Assembly (NCBI RefSeq): GCF_900086585.1
Contig: NZ_FLKM01000009.1
Coordinates: forward strand, 1,922,001 to 1,986,000
Direction: 5' to 3'
DNA from: Emergencia timonensis
Lineage (GTDB): Bacteria; Bacillota; Clostridia; Peptostreptococcales; Anaerovoracaceae
Length of the DNA: 64,000 nucleotides
Part shown: positions 18,112 to 26,687 of the stretch, piece by piece
Layout: each line of letters begins with the position of its first letter
Position numbering within the stretch: the stretch's first letter is position 1
Position numbers and translations under genes: made by a program
Notes under the pieces: model-generated
Told to the model about the DNA's origin: nothing
What the model saw: only the letters and a program-made list of their open reading frames with translations
Database searches by the model: none

Positions 18112-19404
18112 TCAGCTGCCGCGTCTTCTCATCTTGCAGATGAAAAAACCATCAGTTTCGTCTACCCCAGGTAAAAGCTGTCTGCTTCTAACCAGTTCAA
18201 ATTTCTTATGTTTGCGCAGAAACTTGCTTACAACTTCTGCATTTTCAATCTTGTTTACAGTACATGTACTATAGAGCAAAAAACCCTCTTTCTTTACATA
18301 TTCACTCGCGTTCTCCAATATGTTCAACTGTTTTTCTGCCAGTTCCCTGCCCTCATCTTCGATCTCTCGATACTTAATTTCTGGTTTTCTCCTGATTACG
18401 CCAAGTCCGGAGCAAGGTCCGTCGACGAGAACTCTGTCTGCTGACTGAATCAGTTCTTCGCATAAAACCGTGCCGTCCTGCTCACCCGTCTCAATAATAG
18501 AAATTCCCAATCGCTGTGCTTCTTTTTTCAGAAGCTCCAGCTTGTGATCGTATATGTCAAAGGCCAAAACGCGGCCTGTATTTGCCATTATTTCAGAAAT
18601 AGCCAAGGTCTTGCCGCCTGGCGCAGCACAGACGTCGATAATCGTTTCTCCGCTCTTTGGCGCCAAAATCTCTGCGGCCAAAATTGAGGATTCGTCCTGC
18701 ACCGAGAAAAGACCATTTTCAAATTCTTCTGTATCCAGAAGCCCGCTGCCTTTTACGAAAAGAGCTCTTTCACTGAGCCGACCGTGTTCCACCTGAAAGC
18801 CTTTTTCTCGCAATTTTTCTGCCAGATCTTTTCGGCTTATCTTCAGACGGTTTACTCTGATCGAGACCTGTGGTTTACTATTGGATGCAGCAAGGAGCTG
18901 CTCCGCTTTTTCTAAACCGTATTGTTCACTCCAAAGTTTCACAATCCATTCAGCAAAGGAATATTTCAAAGACAGATATTCGATTGGATCTGTATCATAA
19001 TCCGGCATTTCAAGCTGATCTTTTTTCTTCTTATATCCGCGTAAAACCCCGTTGACAAATCCATCTCTGCCCGGAACCAGCCTTCTAGCCATCTTCACAA
19101 TCTCGTTCACTGCTGCATAGTCGGGAACAGAGTCCATGAAAATAAGCTGGTAAAGTCCCATACGCAGCAAGGTCAAGGTCTGTTTCTTCAGACCTTTGAG
19201 TCCTTTCGGTATCAACTGCTGCAAAATATGGTCAAGATACACTCTGTTTTCAATGACGCCGTAAACAAGCTCCCTGACAAATGCGGGAGAATCCGGCTTC
19301 AGTTCGCCAATCTGCTTATTCAGCTCAATGTTTGAATAAGCCTGATTGGTCTCCATTTCTAAAAGTGTGTTATAAGCTGTTTTCCGGTTGACATCCATAC
19401 TCAA
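18112..19404 (-). CDS. rsmB: 16S rRNA (cytosine-967-C5)-methyltransferase RsmB
   Basis: A 430-residue enzyme with an N-terminal NusB-like RNA-binding domain (about 5-130) and a C-terminal SAM-dependent m5C methyltransferase domain. SAM motif I is DVCAAPGGKTLA. The two catalytic cysteine motifs are VDGPCSGLGVIRR and LLYSTCTVNKIENAEV. It is complete and of normal length. Its start overlaps the yugP stop by 4 bp. Together with fmt, def and priA it forms the conserved translation/replication cluster. Confidence 0.95.
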   Translation of the reverse strand: MSMDVNRKTAYNTLLEMETNQAYSNIELNKQIGELKPDSPAFVRELVYGVIENRVYLDHILQQLIPKGLKGLKKQTLTLLRMGLYQLIFMDSVPDYAAVNEIVKMARRLVPGRDGFVNGVLRGYKKKKDQLEMPDYDTDPIEYLSLKYSFAEWIVKLWSEQYGLEKAEQLLAASNSKPQVSIRVNRLKISRKDLAEKLREKGFQVEHGRLSERALFVKGSGLLDTEEFENGLFSVQDESSILAAEILAPKSGETIIDVCAAPGGKTLAISEIMANTGRVLAFDIYDHKLELLKKEAQRLGISIIETGEQDGTVLCEELIQSADRVLVDGPCSGLGVIRRKPEIKYREIEDEGRELAEKQLNILENASEYVKKEGFLLYSTCTVNKIENAEVVSKFLRKHKKFELVRSRQLLPGVDETDGFFICKMRRRGS

Positions 19405-20114
19405 TCACTCCTACCTCTTATAGCCAGGATACGCAGTAAGTTTGCTACCGCAACAGCCAATGCCGCTATATAGGTCATTGCTGCCGCCCGCAGAACTTTC
19501 TTTGATCCAACTATATCCTCCGGTGCAACTAACGCTAATTGTTCCATCTGCACAATTGCCCTGTGACTCGCATTAAACTCCACTGGCAGTGTAATCAGAT
19601 GGAATACGATGATGGCGATAAACGCAATCACTCCTATGTTGAACAGCATGTTTCCCCAATAACTCATCTCGAAGCTGCCTGCTGCTAAAAGGACAATGCC
19701 GATGAGCAAAAGCGGCCATGTGAGCTTGGATGCGAAATTAACCACGGGCACAATGCCGTTTCTGATTTTTAGAGGAATATAACCCCTTGCGTGCTGTATG
19801 GCATGACCTGCCTCGTGACAGGCTACACTGACAGCGCTGACGGAATTAACGCCATATACATCCTCCGAAAGGCTTAAGACTTTTGTTCTAGGATCATAAT
19901 TATCTGTCAGGCTTCCCCTGATCTGCCTGACTGCCACATCTCGAAGGCCGTTTTCGTCAAGGACTCTCCTTGCAGCCTCAGCCCCTGTCATATTCCGTCC
20001 ATTTCTAACCTTTCCGTACCTGCTAAAATTACGTTTTACCATTCCCTGCGCAGCCATTGCAAAAATCATCGCTGGAATCAGTATAATGATACTTGTATCA
20101 TAGTAAAAAAACAT
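19401..20114 (-). CDS. YugP-type zinc metallopeptidase (membrane)
   Basis: A 237-residue integral membrane protein of the YugP family (neutral zinc metallopeptidase). The HExxH motif is VACHEAGHAIQHARGYIPLK. There is one N-terminal TM segment, two or three central ones (LTWPLLLIGIVLLAAGSF, MLFNIGVIAFIAIIVFHL) and one near the C-terminus (MTYIAALAVAVANLLRIL). The segment TLPVEFNASHRAI, seen in all family members, follows the third helix. Function is unknown beyond predicted proteolysis. The gene lies between fmt and rsmB, a common clostridial arrangement. Confidence 0.9.
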   Translation of the reverse strand: MFFYYDTSIIILIPAMIFAMAAQGMVKRNFSRYGKVRNGRNMTGAEAARRVLDENGLRDVAVRQIRGSLTDNYDPRTKVLSLSEDVYGVNSVSAVSVACHEAGHAIQHARGYIPLKIRNGIVPVVNFASKLTWPLLLIGIVLLAAGSFEMSYWGNMLFNIGVIAFIAIIVFHLITLPVEFNASHRAIVQMEQLALVAPEDIVGSKKVLRAAAMTYIAALAVAVANLLRILAIRGRSD

Positions 20115-20182
20115 TTCAATTACCCCCTATTGGAGTTGCCCCAATTTACAAAACAAATTGCAGAAAACTCCTTATACCTATT

Positions 20183-21112
20183 TTATCCTAATAATGTATT
20201 TTTTTCAATCTTATTGCCCCTTAAATAAGATTTTACGTCTACTCTTTTTTTACCTGGAAGCTGAATCTCCGTGGCGCGCAGCAGGATGCCTCCGCAACAG
20301 ATGTCAATGCCTGCATCAGATACGCCTACAATTGTGCCGTATTCTGCATCCGACTGTTGCGTTAGGCACTCTGCCCGCCAAATTTTCATCTGCTGATCTC
20401 CGTACTGACAATAAGCGCCAGGCCAAGGATCAAAGGCTCTGATTTGTCTTTCAATTTCTGTCGGCGTCTTATGAAAGTCTATTTTCCCATCCTGTTTTGC
20501 AATCATCCCTGCATATGTGGATAAGCGATCATCCTGCTTTTCTGGTCTGATTGCTCCCGATTCAATTTTCGGCAGGGTCTCTATTAGAAGGTCCGCTCCT
20601 AATTGAGCCAATTCATCGTGAAGCTGTTCGCAGTTTTTTTGCTCCACTGCAGTTTCCACCTTACTGAGCATGTCGCCAGTGTCAAGGCCTTCGCTCATCT
20701 GCATGATGGTTACGCCAGTCTTTTCCTCCCCTTGAAGAATTGCATGCTGTATAGGAGAAGCACCCCGCAGCTTCGGCAGCAGTGATGCATGAACATTGAT
20801 GCAGCCGAACTTAGGGAGTTCCAGCACTTCTCTTTGTATAATCTGGCCATAAGCTACGACTACGATGACATCAGGTGCATAGTCTTTCAAAAGTGCTACC
20901 GTCTGCGCGTCTTTTTTAATTTTTTCCGGCTGCAATACCGCTATTTTATGAGCAAGAGCCAGTTCTTTTACTGGTGTAAATTGAACTTTTTTTCCCCTGT
21001 TCTTCGCTTTATCCGGCTGGGTAATCACATAACCGACCTCATAGCCAGCTTTGATGATGCCCTCCAGAACGGGAACTGCAAAGTCTGGGGTTCCCATAAA
21101 TACGATTTTCAT
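20183..21112 (-). CDS. fmt: Methionyl-tRNA formyltransferase
   Basis: A 309-residue enzyme that formylates initiator Met-tRNA using 10-formyltetrahydrofolate. It begins MKIVFMGTPDFAVPVLEG and has the folate/catalytic motif NVHASLLPKLRGASPIQHAIL, MQMSEGLDTGDML, and the C-terminal OB-like domain (FDPWPGAYC onward). It is complete. It overlaps the def gene by 4 bp, the usual def-fmt coupling for N-terminal formylation and deformylation. The 68-nt gap to yugP is the largest in this operon. Confidence 0.96.
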   Translation of the reverse strand: MKIVFMGTPDFAVPVLEGIIKAGYEVGYVITQPDKAKNRGKKVQFTPVKELALAHKIAVLQPEKIKKDAQTVALLKDYAPDVIVVVAYGQIIQREVLELPKFGCINVHASLLPKLRGASPIQHAILQGEEKTGVTIMQMSEGLDTGDMLSKVETAVEQKNCEQLHDELAQLGADLLIETLPKIESGAIRPEKQDDRLSTYAGMIAKQDGKIDFHKTPTEIERQIRAFDPWPGAYCQYGDQQMKIWRAECLTQQSDAEYGTIVGVSDAGIDICCGGILLRATEIQLPGKKRVDVKSYLRGNKIEKNTLLG

Positions 21113-21582
21113 TCCTCTGTAATCTCCTCTGGTTCTCTGACATTTGTCGCTTTATCTGTATATAAAATACCATCCAAATGATCGTATTCATGGCACATGA
21201 CCACTGCGTCCCACCCTTCAAAGTCATAGACTTGTTCATTACCATCTAAATCTAAGGCTTTGATTTTAATGCGCTCTGGTCTTTCCACAGTTCCAATCAG
21301 CCCCGGCACACTGAGACACGCTTCATCTCCCACCTGGGAACCTTCCTTCTCCAAAATGACCGGATTGACCATATAATAAACTCTGTCGGGTTCTGGTTCC
21401 GCAACGAACATTCTTCTCATGACACCGACCTGCGGTCCTGCGATTCCACATCCCATTTCCGCTCTCATGGTCTCCCTCATATCCTCCAGAGTGGTACGGA
21501 TTCTATCAGTAACTTCTGTCACTTCTCTACAATGTTTTCTCAGTATTTCATCGCCTTCTAATACAACATTTCTAATTGCCAT
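21109..21582 (-). CDS. def: Peptide deformylase
   Basis: A 157-residue metal enzyme removing the N-formyl group from nascent proteins. The three motifs are GCGIAGPQVGV, EACLSVPG and CHEYDHLDGIL. Motif 2 carries Ala where EGCLS is commonest, but the metal-ligand Cys and both His residues remain. The length is typical. It is followed by fmt with a 4-bp overlap and preceded by priA. Confidence 0.95.
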   Translation of the reverse strand: MAIRNVVLEGDEILRKHCREVTEVTDRIRTTLEDMRETMRAEMGCGIAGPQVGVMRRMFVAEPEPDRVYYMVNPVILEKEGSQVGDEACLSVPGLIGTVERPERIKIKALDLDGNEQVYDFEGWDAVVMCHEYDHLDGILYTDKATNVREPEEITEE

Positions 21583-21600
21583 TCTTTTTTCTCTCCTATT

Positions 21601-23610
21601 CTAAAACGTACTATATGGATTCACATCTATTATCATGCTGCACCTGCGCTTTTGTCCTGTCAACATTTCACCGAAAGTATCGATATAATAGATATATTTA
21701 TTTCTAAAACCTTTTGGGCATTTAATCAGGATATAATATCGGAAGCTCTCTTTTCCCTTAAAATTTGTGGAGAGCTTTGGTGCGAAGATGTTTTCTCCCT
21801 TGCCTTCTATTTTGCATCTTATCAGATATTCTTTACATTTTTCTGCCGTTTCAATCGCTTCAGTTTCATCCTCACTCGTAAATTCTACTAAAATCAGATC
21901 TGAAAAAGGCGGATAGTCCATAAATTCCCTAATTTTTATTTCCATATCAAAGAATTTTTTGTAATCGTGTTCTGCCGCCGTCGTCAGAGCAAAGTTGTCA
22001 GGTGTATAAGATTGGACAATGACAAGTCCTTCTTCTCCGCCACGCCCTGCCCGGCCGGCCACCTGGGTTACCAACTGGAAGGTTCGTTCCGTAGATCGGT
22101 AGTCCGGTACATTGAGACTGACATCGGCAGAGACGACGCCCACCAGTCCTACATTCTTAAAATCCAGACCTTTTGCTACCAGCTGTGTTCCAATCAGGAT
22201 GTCTGTCCTTCCCTTTGAAAAATTGCCGATAATTCTGTTAATCTCTCGATTATTCTTAGCAGTGTCCAAATCCAGCCGCTCGATATTTTTGTCAGGAAAC
22301 AGTTCTCTGGTAAATTCCTCTACCTTTTCCGTACCGGTTCCAAAATATTTGATATAGTGGCTGCCGCAGGTAGGACAACTGTCAGGTACGCGGAACTTTC
22401 TGCCGCAGTAATGACAAATTCCTGCATTTTCCCGCTTATGGTAGGTCAGAGAAATGCCGCACTGGGGACACTGCAAGACCTCTCCGCATTCGCGGCAGGA
22501 AATAAAAGTGGAATATCCTCTCCGATTTAAAAAGAGGATTATCTGCTTTCCTTTTTTCAATGCTTCCACTGACTTCCGGTATAGTCTATCACTAAAAATA
22601 GTGCGGTTTCCAGCTTTCAGTTCCTCACGCATATCTACCAGCTCCACCTTTGGCAGCGGCGTATTGTTATAACGCTGTTTCAATTCTATGAGATGGTAGA
22701 TGCCTTCTCTAGCTCTCTGATAGGAGACAACCGACGGCGTCGCGCTGCCTAAAATCAAAATACCGTCAAAATACATCAGCCTCTTCAGTGCGATATCTAC
22801 GGTATCATACTTGGGCGTCATATCCGATTTATAGGTCGCCTCATGCTCCTCGTCTAAAATGATGACGCCGATATTGTCTAAGGGAGCAAAGACGCCAAGC
22901 CGGGCGCCGATTACAATCTTCGCCTGACCTTTTCTAATTCGCATCCATTCGTCAAAGCGCTCTCTTTTCGTCAATTTGCTGTGAAGAACTGCGATATTCT
23001 CTTTGCCAAAACGTGCGATAAACCGGTCAGTAATCTGCTTCGTCAATGCGATTTCCGGTACTAACATAATTGCAGTCTTACCAGCCGCAATCACTTCAGC
23101 GATAGTCTGCATATAGACTTCCGTTTTGCCGCTGCTGGTAACTCCGTGAATTAAAAAGTTTTCCTGTCGTCTCTCTTGGACGGCCTGCCTGATCTGGGCT
23201 AAAGCCATCGCCTGTTCGTCCGTTAACTGTTCTATGACCTGTGGTTCCCCTGCCACATCCTTGTATGGCTCTTTTTCTTTGCCTTCTTTAGCCGGCTTGC
23301 CATTTGGCGCAAAACATTTGACGGCATCCAGGTACTTGATACCATAACGGCGTTTCATCCAGATGCAGGTATCCATAATCTCGCTGGTCAGTGAAATATT
23401 CCCATCGAGAGACTCAATTTCTTTGATAATGGCCGGATCACACTCCGGAACCACGTCATCTTGAAATACATAAGCGGACTTCAACTTATTGCCTCGGTTA
23501 AAGGGGACTTTCACAATATCCCCTTTCTTCACATCCAGTGAAGTTCCATAAGTATAGTAGGTGTCGGTATGCCTGCTGTTATTGTCAATTACTACATTTA
23601 TGTATTTCAT
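21601..23610 (-). CDS. priA: Primosomal protein N' (replication restart helicase PriA)
   Basis: A 669-residue 3'-5' helicase that reloads the replisome at stalled forks. It has an N-terminal 3'BD-like domain (about 1-105), Walker A GVTSSGKTEVYM, Walker B VIILDEEHE, helicase motif GSATPSV, and a paired zinc-binding insertion with CRECGEVLQCPQCG and CHYCGRKFRVPDSCPTC (all eight cysteines). It is shorter than the usual 730-800 residues, mainly because the linker after the N-terminal domain is short. It lies upstream of def-fmt as in B. subtilis. Confidence 0.95.
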   Translation of the reverse strand: MKYINVVIDNNSRHTDTYYTYGTSLDVKKGDIVKVPFNRGNKLKSAYVFQDDVVPECDPAIIKEIESLDGNISLTSEIMDTCIWMKRRYGIKYLDAVKCFAPNGKPAKEGKEKEPYKDVAGEPQVIEQLTDEQAMALAQIRQAVQERRQENFLIHGVTSSGKTEVYMQTIAEVIAAGKTAIMLVPEIALTKQITDRFIARFGKENIAVLHSKLTKRERFDEWMRIRKGQAKIVIGARLGVFAPLDNIGVIILDEEHEATYKSDMTPKYDTVDIALKRLMYFDGILILGSATPSVVSYQRAREGIYHLIELKQRYNNTPLPKVELVDMREELKAGNRTIFSDRLYRKSVEALKKGKQIILFLNRRGYSTFISCRECGEVLQCPQCGISLTYHKRENAGICHYCGRKFRVPDSCPTCGSHYIKYFGTGTEKVEEFTRELFPDKNIERLDLDTAKNNREINRIIGNFSKGRTDILIGTQLVAKGLDFKNVGLVGVVSADVSLNVPDYRSTERTFQLVTQVAGRAGRGGEEGLVIVQSYTPDNFALTTAAEHDYKKFFDMEIKIREFMDYPPFSDLILVEFTSEDETEAIETAEKCKEYLIRCKIEGKGENIFAPKLSTNFKGKESFRYYILIKCPKGFRNKYIYYIDTFGEMLTGQKRRCSMIIDVNPYSTF

Positions 23611-23628
23611 ATTCCTCCGTCCTGCAGC

Positions 23629-24639
23629 CTAGAGCAGGAAAATATTGTGCTTCTTGCAATCGTTTATCATTTTGTCTGACCATACCGACGCCTGTACTTC
23701 TCCGATATGTGCTTTTCTGAGGAAAAACATACAGAGTCTGCTCTGTCCGATACCGCCGCCTATGGAATACGGCAGTTCGTCGTTTAAAATGGCTTGATGG
23801 AAAGATTGTGTTCTTCTGTCGTCGGCGCCTGCAAGAGTCAACTGTCTATCCATCGCTTCTGCATCGACGCGGATGCCCATAGAGGAAACTTCAAAAGCTT
23901 TTTCCAGAACGTCATTCCACAGGATGATATCTCCGTTTAACTCCCAATCGTCGTAGTCAGGTGATCTGTCATCGTGCTTTTGGCCTGATTTTAGTACGCC
24001 TCCAATTTTCTCGATAAAAACGGCGCCATGAGCCTGACAGATCAAATCCTCTCTCTCTTTGTCGGTTTTGTTGGGATATAGATCTTCTAATTCCTGCGTG
24101 GTGATAAAGTAGATTTCATTGGGAATCTCTGTTTGAAGATCTCTGTACAGCCTGTTGACGTAATCCCCCAGGTTTTTAATTGCATTATATATGGTGGTCA
24201 CTGTTTCATGTAAATATTCTGTGTTTCTTTGGTCTTTTGTGATGACTTTTTCCCAGTCCCACTGATCCACATAGACGGAGTGCAGATTATCCAGTTCTTC
24301 ATCCCGTCTGATGGCGTTCATGTCTGTGTAGATACCGTGTCCAGGTTTAATTCCATACTTTCCAAGAGCCATGCGTTTCCATTTTGCCAGCGACTGAACG
24401 ATTTCCACTTCTCTTTCGTCCAATCCCTTTAATGTAAAGTTCACTCTTCTTTCAATCCCGCTCAAGTTATCGTTGAGTCCCGTCTTAGGATCAACGAAAA
24501 GCGGTGCAGATACTCTGCGCAGGTTTAAACCATATGCCAGCTCTTGCTGGAAATAGTCCTTGATTTTTTTGATCGCCCTCTGGGTCTCCAGGGAGCTGAT
24601 CACAGGGGTATACTCTTTTGGTGTAATTAATTCTGACAT
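23629..24639 (-). CDS. asnA: Aspartate-ammonia ligase
   Basis: A 336-residue ammonia-dependent asparagine synthetase of the class II aminoacyl-tRNA synthetase fold. Motifs: SPLETQ-like SSLETQRAIKKIKDYF, RVSAPLFVDPKTGLNDNLSG, KWKRMALGKYGIKPGHGIYT and the C-terminal GGGIGQSRLCMFFLRKAHIGEV. I chose the ATG at 24637-24639, which has AAAGGAG 8 nt upstream; the ORF could extend 8 codons to 24663 but that start lacks a ribosome site. It lies between queH and priA in the same direction. Confidence 0.94.
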   Translation of the reverse strand: MSELITPKEYTPVISSLETQRAIKKIKDYFQQELAYGLNLRRVSAPLFVDPKTGLNDNLSGIERRVNFTLKGLDEREVEIVQSLAKWKRMALGKYGIKPGHGIYTDMNAIRRDEELDNLHSVYVDQWDWEKVITKDQRNTEYLHETVTTIYNAIKNLGDYVNRLYRDLQTEIPNEIYFITTQELEDLYPNKTDKEREDLICQAHGAVFIEKIGGVLKSGQKHDDRSPDYDDWELNGDIILWNDVLEKAFEVSSMGIRVDAEAMDRQLTLAGADDRRTQSFHQAILNDELPYSIGGGIGQSRLCMFFLRKAHIGEVQASVWSDKMINDCKKHNIFLL

Positions 24640-24662
24640 GTGCTGTTCTCCTTTATATGACA

Positions 24663-25316
24663 TTATCTTTTCGAGTATTCACATCCGCAGTAGTTTTGCC
24701 TATAGAGGCCATATTCCTTTGACAACTGTATGCTTCTTTGAAAACCCGCTTTCTTTTTAAAATCTATATCAAGAAATTCTACACTATATTCTTGTGCGAA
24801 CTCTTTTCCTAATTGTGAAATTAACGTGTAGTTTTTGTGGGGACTGACTGTAAGTGTGGTAGCAAAGAGGCCAAAACCTAAATTCTTAGCTGTTTTTGCA
24901 GTTTTCGCCAGCCGCATCCTGAAACAAATCGTACAGCGTTTGCCGCCCTCAGGTTCATTACTGCAGCCGTCAGTCAATTGATAATAGACGTCTGGCTCGT
25001 ACTCTCCTTCTAAAAAATGTATTTTGTGTTTGCCGCCCAAATGCAGATTGAAATTCTCTATGAATTTCACCTGGTTAGCTTTTCTTTTTTCGTACTCCTT
25101 TGAATCAGTAATGCAAGGATTATAAAAAAATACGGTAATTTCGTAATCCGGCGCCAATCGCTCTATGACCGATGTGCTGCATGGTCCACAGCAGCTGTGC
25201 AGCAATAGTGCAGGTTTCATCACTTCTTCCCCTGCTCCAGCAATCTCTGCCAGTGTTCTGTTTCTTTGTCCTACTTCACATTGACAATTCCACGGAGTGG
25301 TGGACTTCTTCGCCAT
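24663..25316 (-). CDS. queH: Epoxyqueuosine reductase QueH
   Basis: A 217-residue QueH (DUF208) enzyme, the cobalamin-independent reductase for the last step of queuosine tRNA modification. Cysteine motifs for the iron-sulfur and metal site are seen: LLLHSCCGPCSTSVIERL near residues 37-54, EYEKRKANQVKFIE, RCTICFRMRLAKTA and YRQNYCGCEYS near the C-terminus. AAAGGAG stands 11 nt upstream of the ATG. The first 30 residues are not family-conserved, so a later start (Met33) is possible. Downstream is asnA. Confidence 0.93.
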   Translation of the reverse strand: MAKKSTTPWNCQCEVGQRNRTLAEIAGAGEEVMKPALLLHSCCGPCSTSVIERLAPDYEITVFFYNPCITDSKEYEKRKANQVKFIENFNLHLGGKHKIHFLEGEYEPDVYYQLTDGCSNEPEGGKRCTICFRMRLAKTAKTAKNLGFGLFATTLTVSPHKNYTLISQLGKEFAQEYSVEFLDIDFKKKAGFQRSIQLSKEYGLYRQNYCGCEYSKR

Positions 25317-25411
25317 ATTTTCTGTCTCCTTTGCGCAAAATTATTTTTGTTACAGAGCGAAGTCCGCCGCCTCTTATGGCGCGGGGCATCCAGCATCTGT
25401 TATAACACTTT

Positions 25412-25441
25412 ATTATACACCATATACAGCAACATGCGCAA
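25412..25441 (-). promoter_or_regulatory. Predicted promoter of queH-asnA-priA run
   Basis: TTGCGC, 18-nt spacer, TATAAT on the minus strand. It leaves a leader of about 85-90 nt before the queH ATG. The leader contains a GC-rich CCGCGCC/GGCGG hairpin flanked by ACAGA/TCTGT. Confidence 0.6.
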
Positions 25442-25529
25442 TATTCTATTTTAGTAAAAAGCACTGCGAGATACCTGTTTTTCAACGTTAATTAGAGATA
25501 GAAATTTTTTCGTTCTTAGTGGGTAATAC

Positions 25530-25650
25530 GAAACTTTAGGTTGACAAAGGGACACTTGCTCTGCCCTAATTTCGAGGCAGATGAACCGCGCATACTGGAC
25601 GTATGCAAAGTGAAGATAACGATGAATGTAGGGCAAACAAACGCTTTGCA
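25530..25650. repeat. Structured intergenic element (family C)
   Basis: About 110 nt with several dyads: GCATAC-TGGAC-GTATGC (6-bp hairpin at 25597-25613), TCTGCC/GGCAGA around AATTTCG, and long-range GCCCTA/TAGGGC pairing. No ORF here looks real. With the inverted repeat at 25655-25693 it fills most of the 420-bp gap between queH and the radical SAM gene. It has the look of an interspersed structured repeat, but only one copy is in this window. Confidence 0.55.
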
Positions 25651-25654
25651 ACAT

Positions 25655-25693
25655 GTTACCCCTTGTCAGCAGAAAGGATAGACAAGGGGTAAC
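25655..25693. repeat. 13-bp inverted repeat overlapping the yhcC promoter
   Basis: GTTACCCCTTGTC and GACAAGGGGTAAC, perfect arms separated by 13 nt. The right arm overlaps the predicted -35 and spacer of the radical SAM gene promoter. It could be an operator or the end of the adjacent structured element. Confidence 0.75.
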
Positions 25694-25708
25694 ATAATAT
25701 GCTAAAAT
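25679..25708 (+). promoter_or_regulatory. Predicted promoter of the radical SAM gene
   Basis: TAGACA, 18-nt spacer, TAAAAT, 30 nt upstream of the ATG, which follows AAAAAGGGG. Confidence 0.6.
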
Positions 25709-25738
25709 TAGTATGAATATTACAAAAAGGGGTTTATC

Positions 25739-26620
25739 ATGACGCAGCCAATTAACACAATTAGTTCTTATCTGAAACATGAGTTCGGCCAAAAAACCGT
25801 AAAATTAGCCATAGACGGCGGATTTACCTGCCCTAATCGGGATGGAAGCAAATCCTATGGCGGGTGTCTCTTTTGTTCTGAAGGCGGCGGAGGCGACTTT
25901 GCCTCTACAATAGAAAATCAGATTGATCTGTTATCTGAAAAATGGCCAAAGGCGAAGTATCTGGCCTATTTTCAAAATCATACTAACACCTATGCTCCCA
26001 TAGAAACATTGCGAGAGAAATATGAAAAAGCGCTTAGTCACCCGTTGATTTCTGGCATCGCCATCGCCACACGGCCAGACTGCATCAACGAGGAAGTTTT
26101 GGACTTGCTCTCTGAAATCAACGAAAATCACTTTCTGTGGGTCGAATTGGGGCTTCAGACGATACATCAAAGGACGGCTGATCTGATCAACCGCTGCTAT
26201 GCGTTATCTGTTTATGATTACGCTATCGAAGCCTTAAACTCACGAGGCATCAAAACCGTAGTCCATCTTATTCTTGGCCTGCCTGGCGAAACCAAGGAAG
26301 ACATGATTCAATCGGTAAGATATGTCTGCGCTTCTGGAGCCTGGGGCATCAAGCTGCACCTCCTCAATGTAGTAAAGGGCTCGAGGATGGAAGAGGAATA
26401 TCACGACTACAATTCCTTCCATTCCATCGAGGAATATGTGAATTTCGTCTGTGACTTGATTGAAATCATTCCTTCTGATATCGTAATCCATCGCCTGACC
26501 GGCGACGCACCGCGTAAGATTCTGATTACACCAGAGTGGAGTTACAGAAAAAGAACTATTCTCAATGGAATCACTGCTGAACTGAAGAGACGGGGCAGCT
26601 GGCAGGGATGCAAGGCATAG
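25739..26620 (+). CDS. TIGR01212/YhcC-family radical SAM protein
   Basis: A 293-residue radical SAM protein. The cluster motif is CPNRDGSKSYGGCLFC near residues 25-40, with the three cysteines in the YhcC-type spacing. Later family blocks are seen: YFQNHTNTYAP, RPDCINEEVLDLL, WVELGLQTIHQRT, VHLILGLPGETKEDM and LHLLNVVKGSRM. Function in the family is not settled (an Elp3-like C-terminal part suggests tRNA or small-molecule chemistry). It is the only plus-strand gene between 8.5 and 47 kb and is single-cistron, ending at a hairpin shared with the convergent TIR gene. Confidence 0.9.
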   Translation: MTQPINTISSYLKHEFGQKTVKLAIDGGFTCPNRDGSKSYGGCLFCSEGGGGDFASTIENQIDLLSEKWPKAKYLAYFQNHTNTYAPIETLREKYEKALSHPLISGIAIATRPDCINEEVLDLLSEINENHFLWVELGLQTIHQRTADLINRCYALSVYDYAIEALNSRGIKTVVHLILGLPGETKEDMIQSVRYVCASGAWGIKLHLLNVVKGSRMEEEYHDYNSFHSIEEYVNFVCDLIEIIPSDIVIHRLTGDAPRKILITPEWSYRKRTILNGITAELKRRGSWQGCKA

Positions 26621-26629
26621 AAAGGAACA

Positions 26630-26664
26630 TGGAGAAATTTATGCCTCATAGCAAAATTTCTCCA
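26630..26664. terminator. Bidirectional hairpin between convergent genes
   Basis: TGGAGAAATTT / AAATTTCTCCA, perfect 11-bp stem with a 13-nt loop. It sits 9 nt after the radical SAM stop and 23 nt after the TIR gene stop on the other strand. U-tracts are poor on both sides. Confidence 0.6.
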
Positions 26665-26687
26665 TACTAAATTTAATCCATTCCACC

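Noticed and set aside
25317..25411. preQ1 riboswitch upstream of queH
   Set aside because: A GC hairpin and SD are present, but the conserved preQ1-I loop and tail or the class II pseudoknot elements could not be recognised.
25451..25792. 113-residue minus-strand ORF between queH and the radical SAM gene
   Set aside because: It is composed of the structured intergenic element and overlaps the radical SAM start; no ribosome site and no plausible domain.
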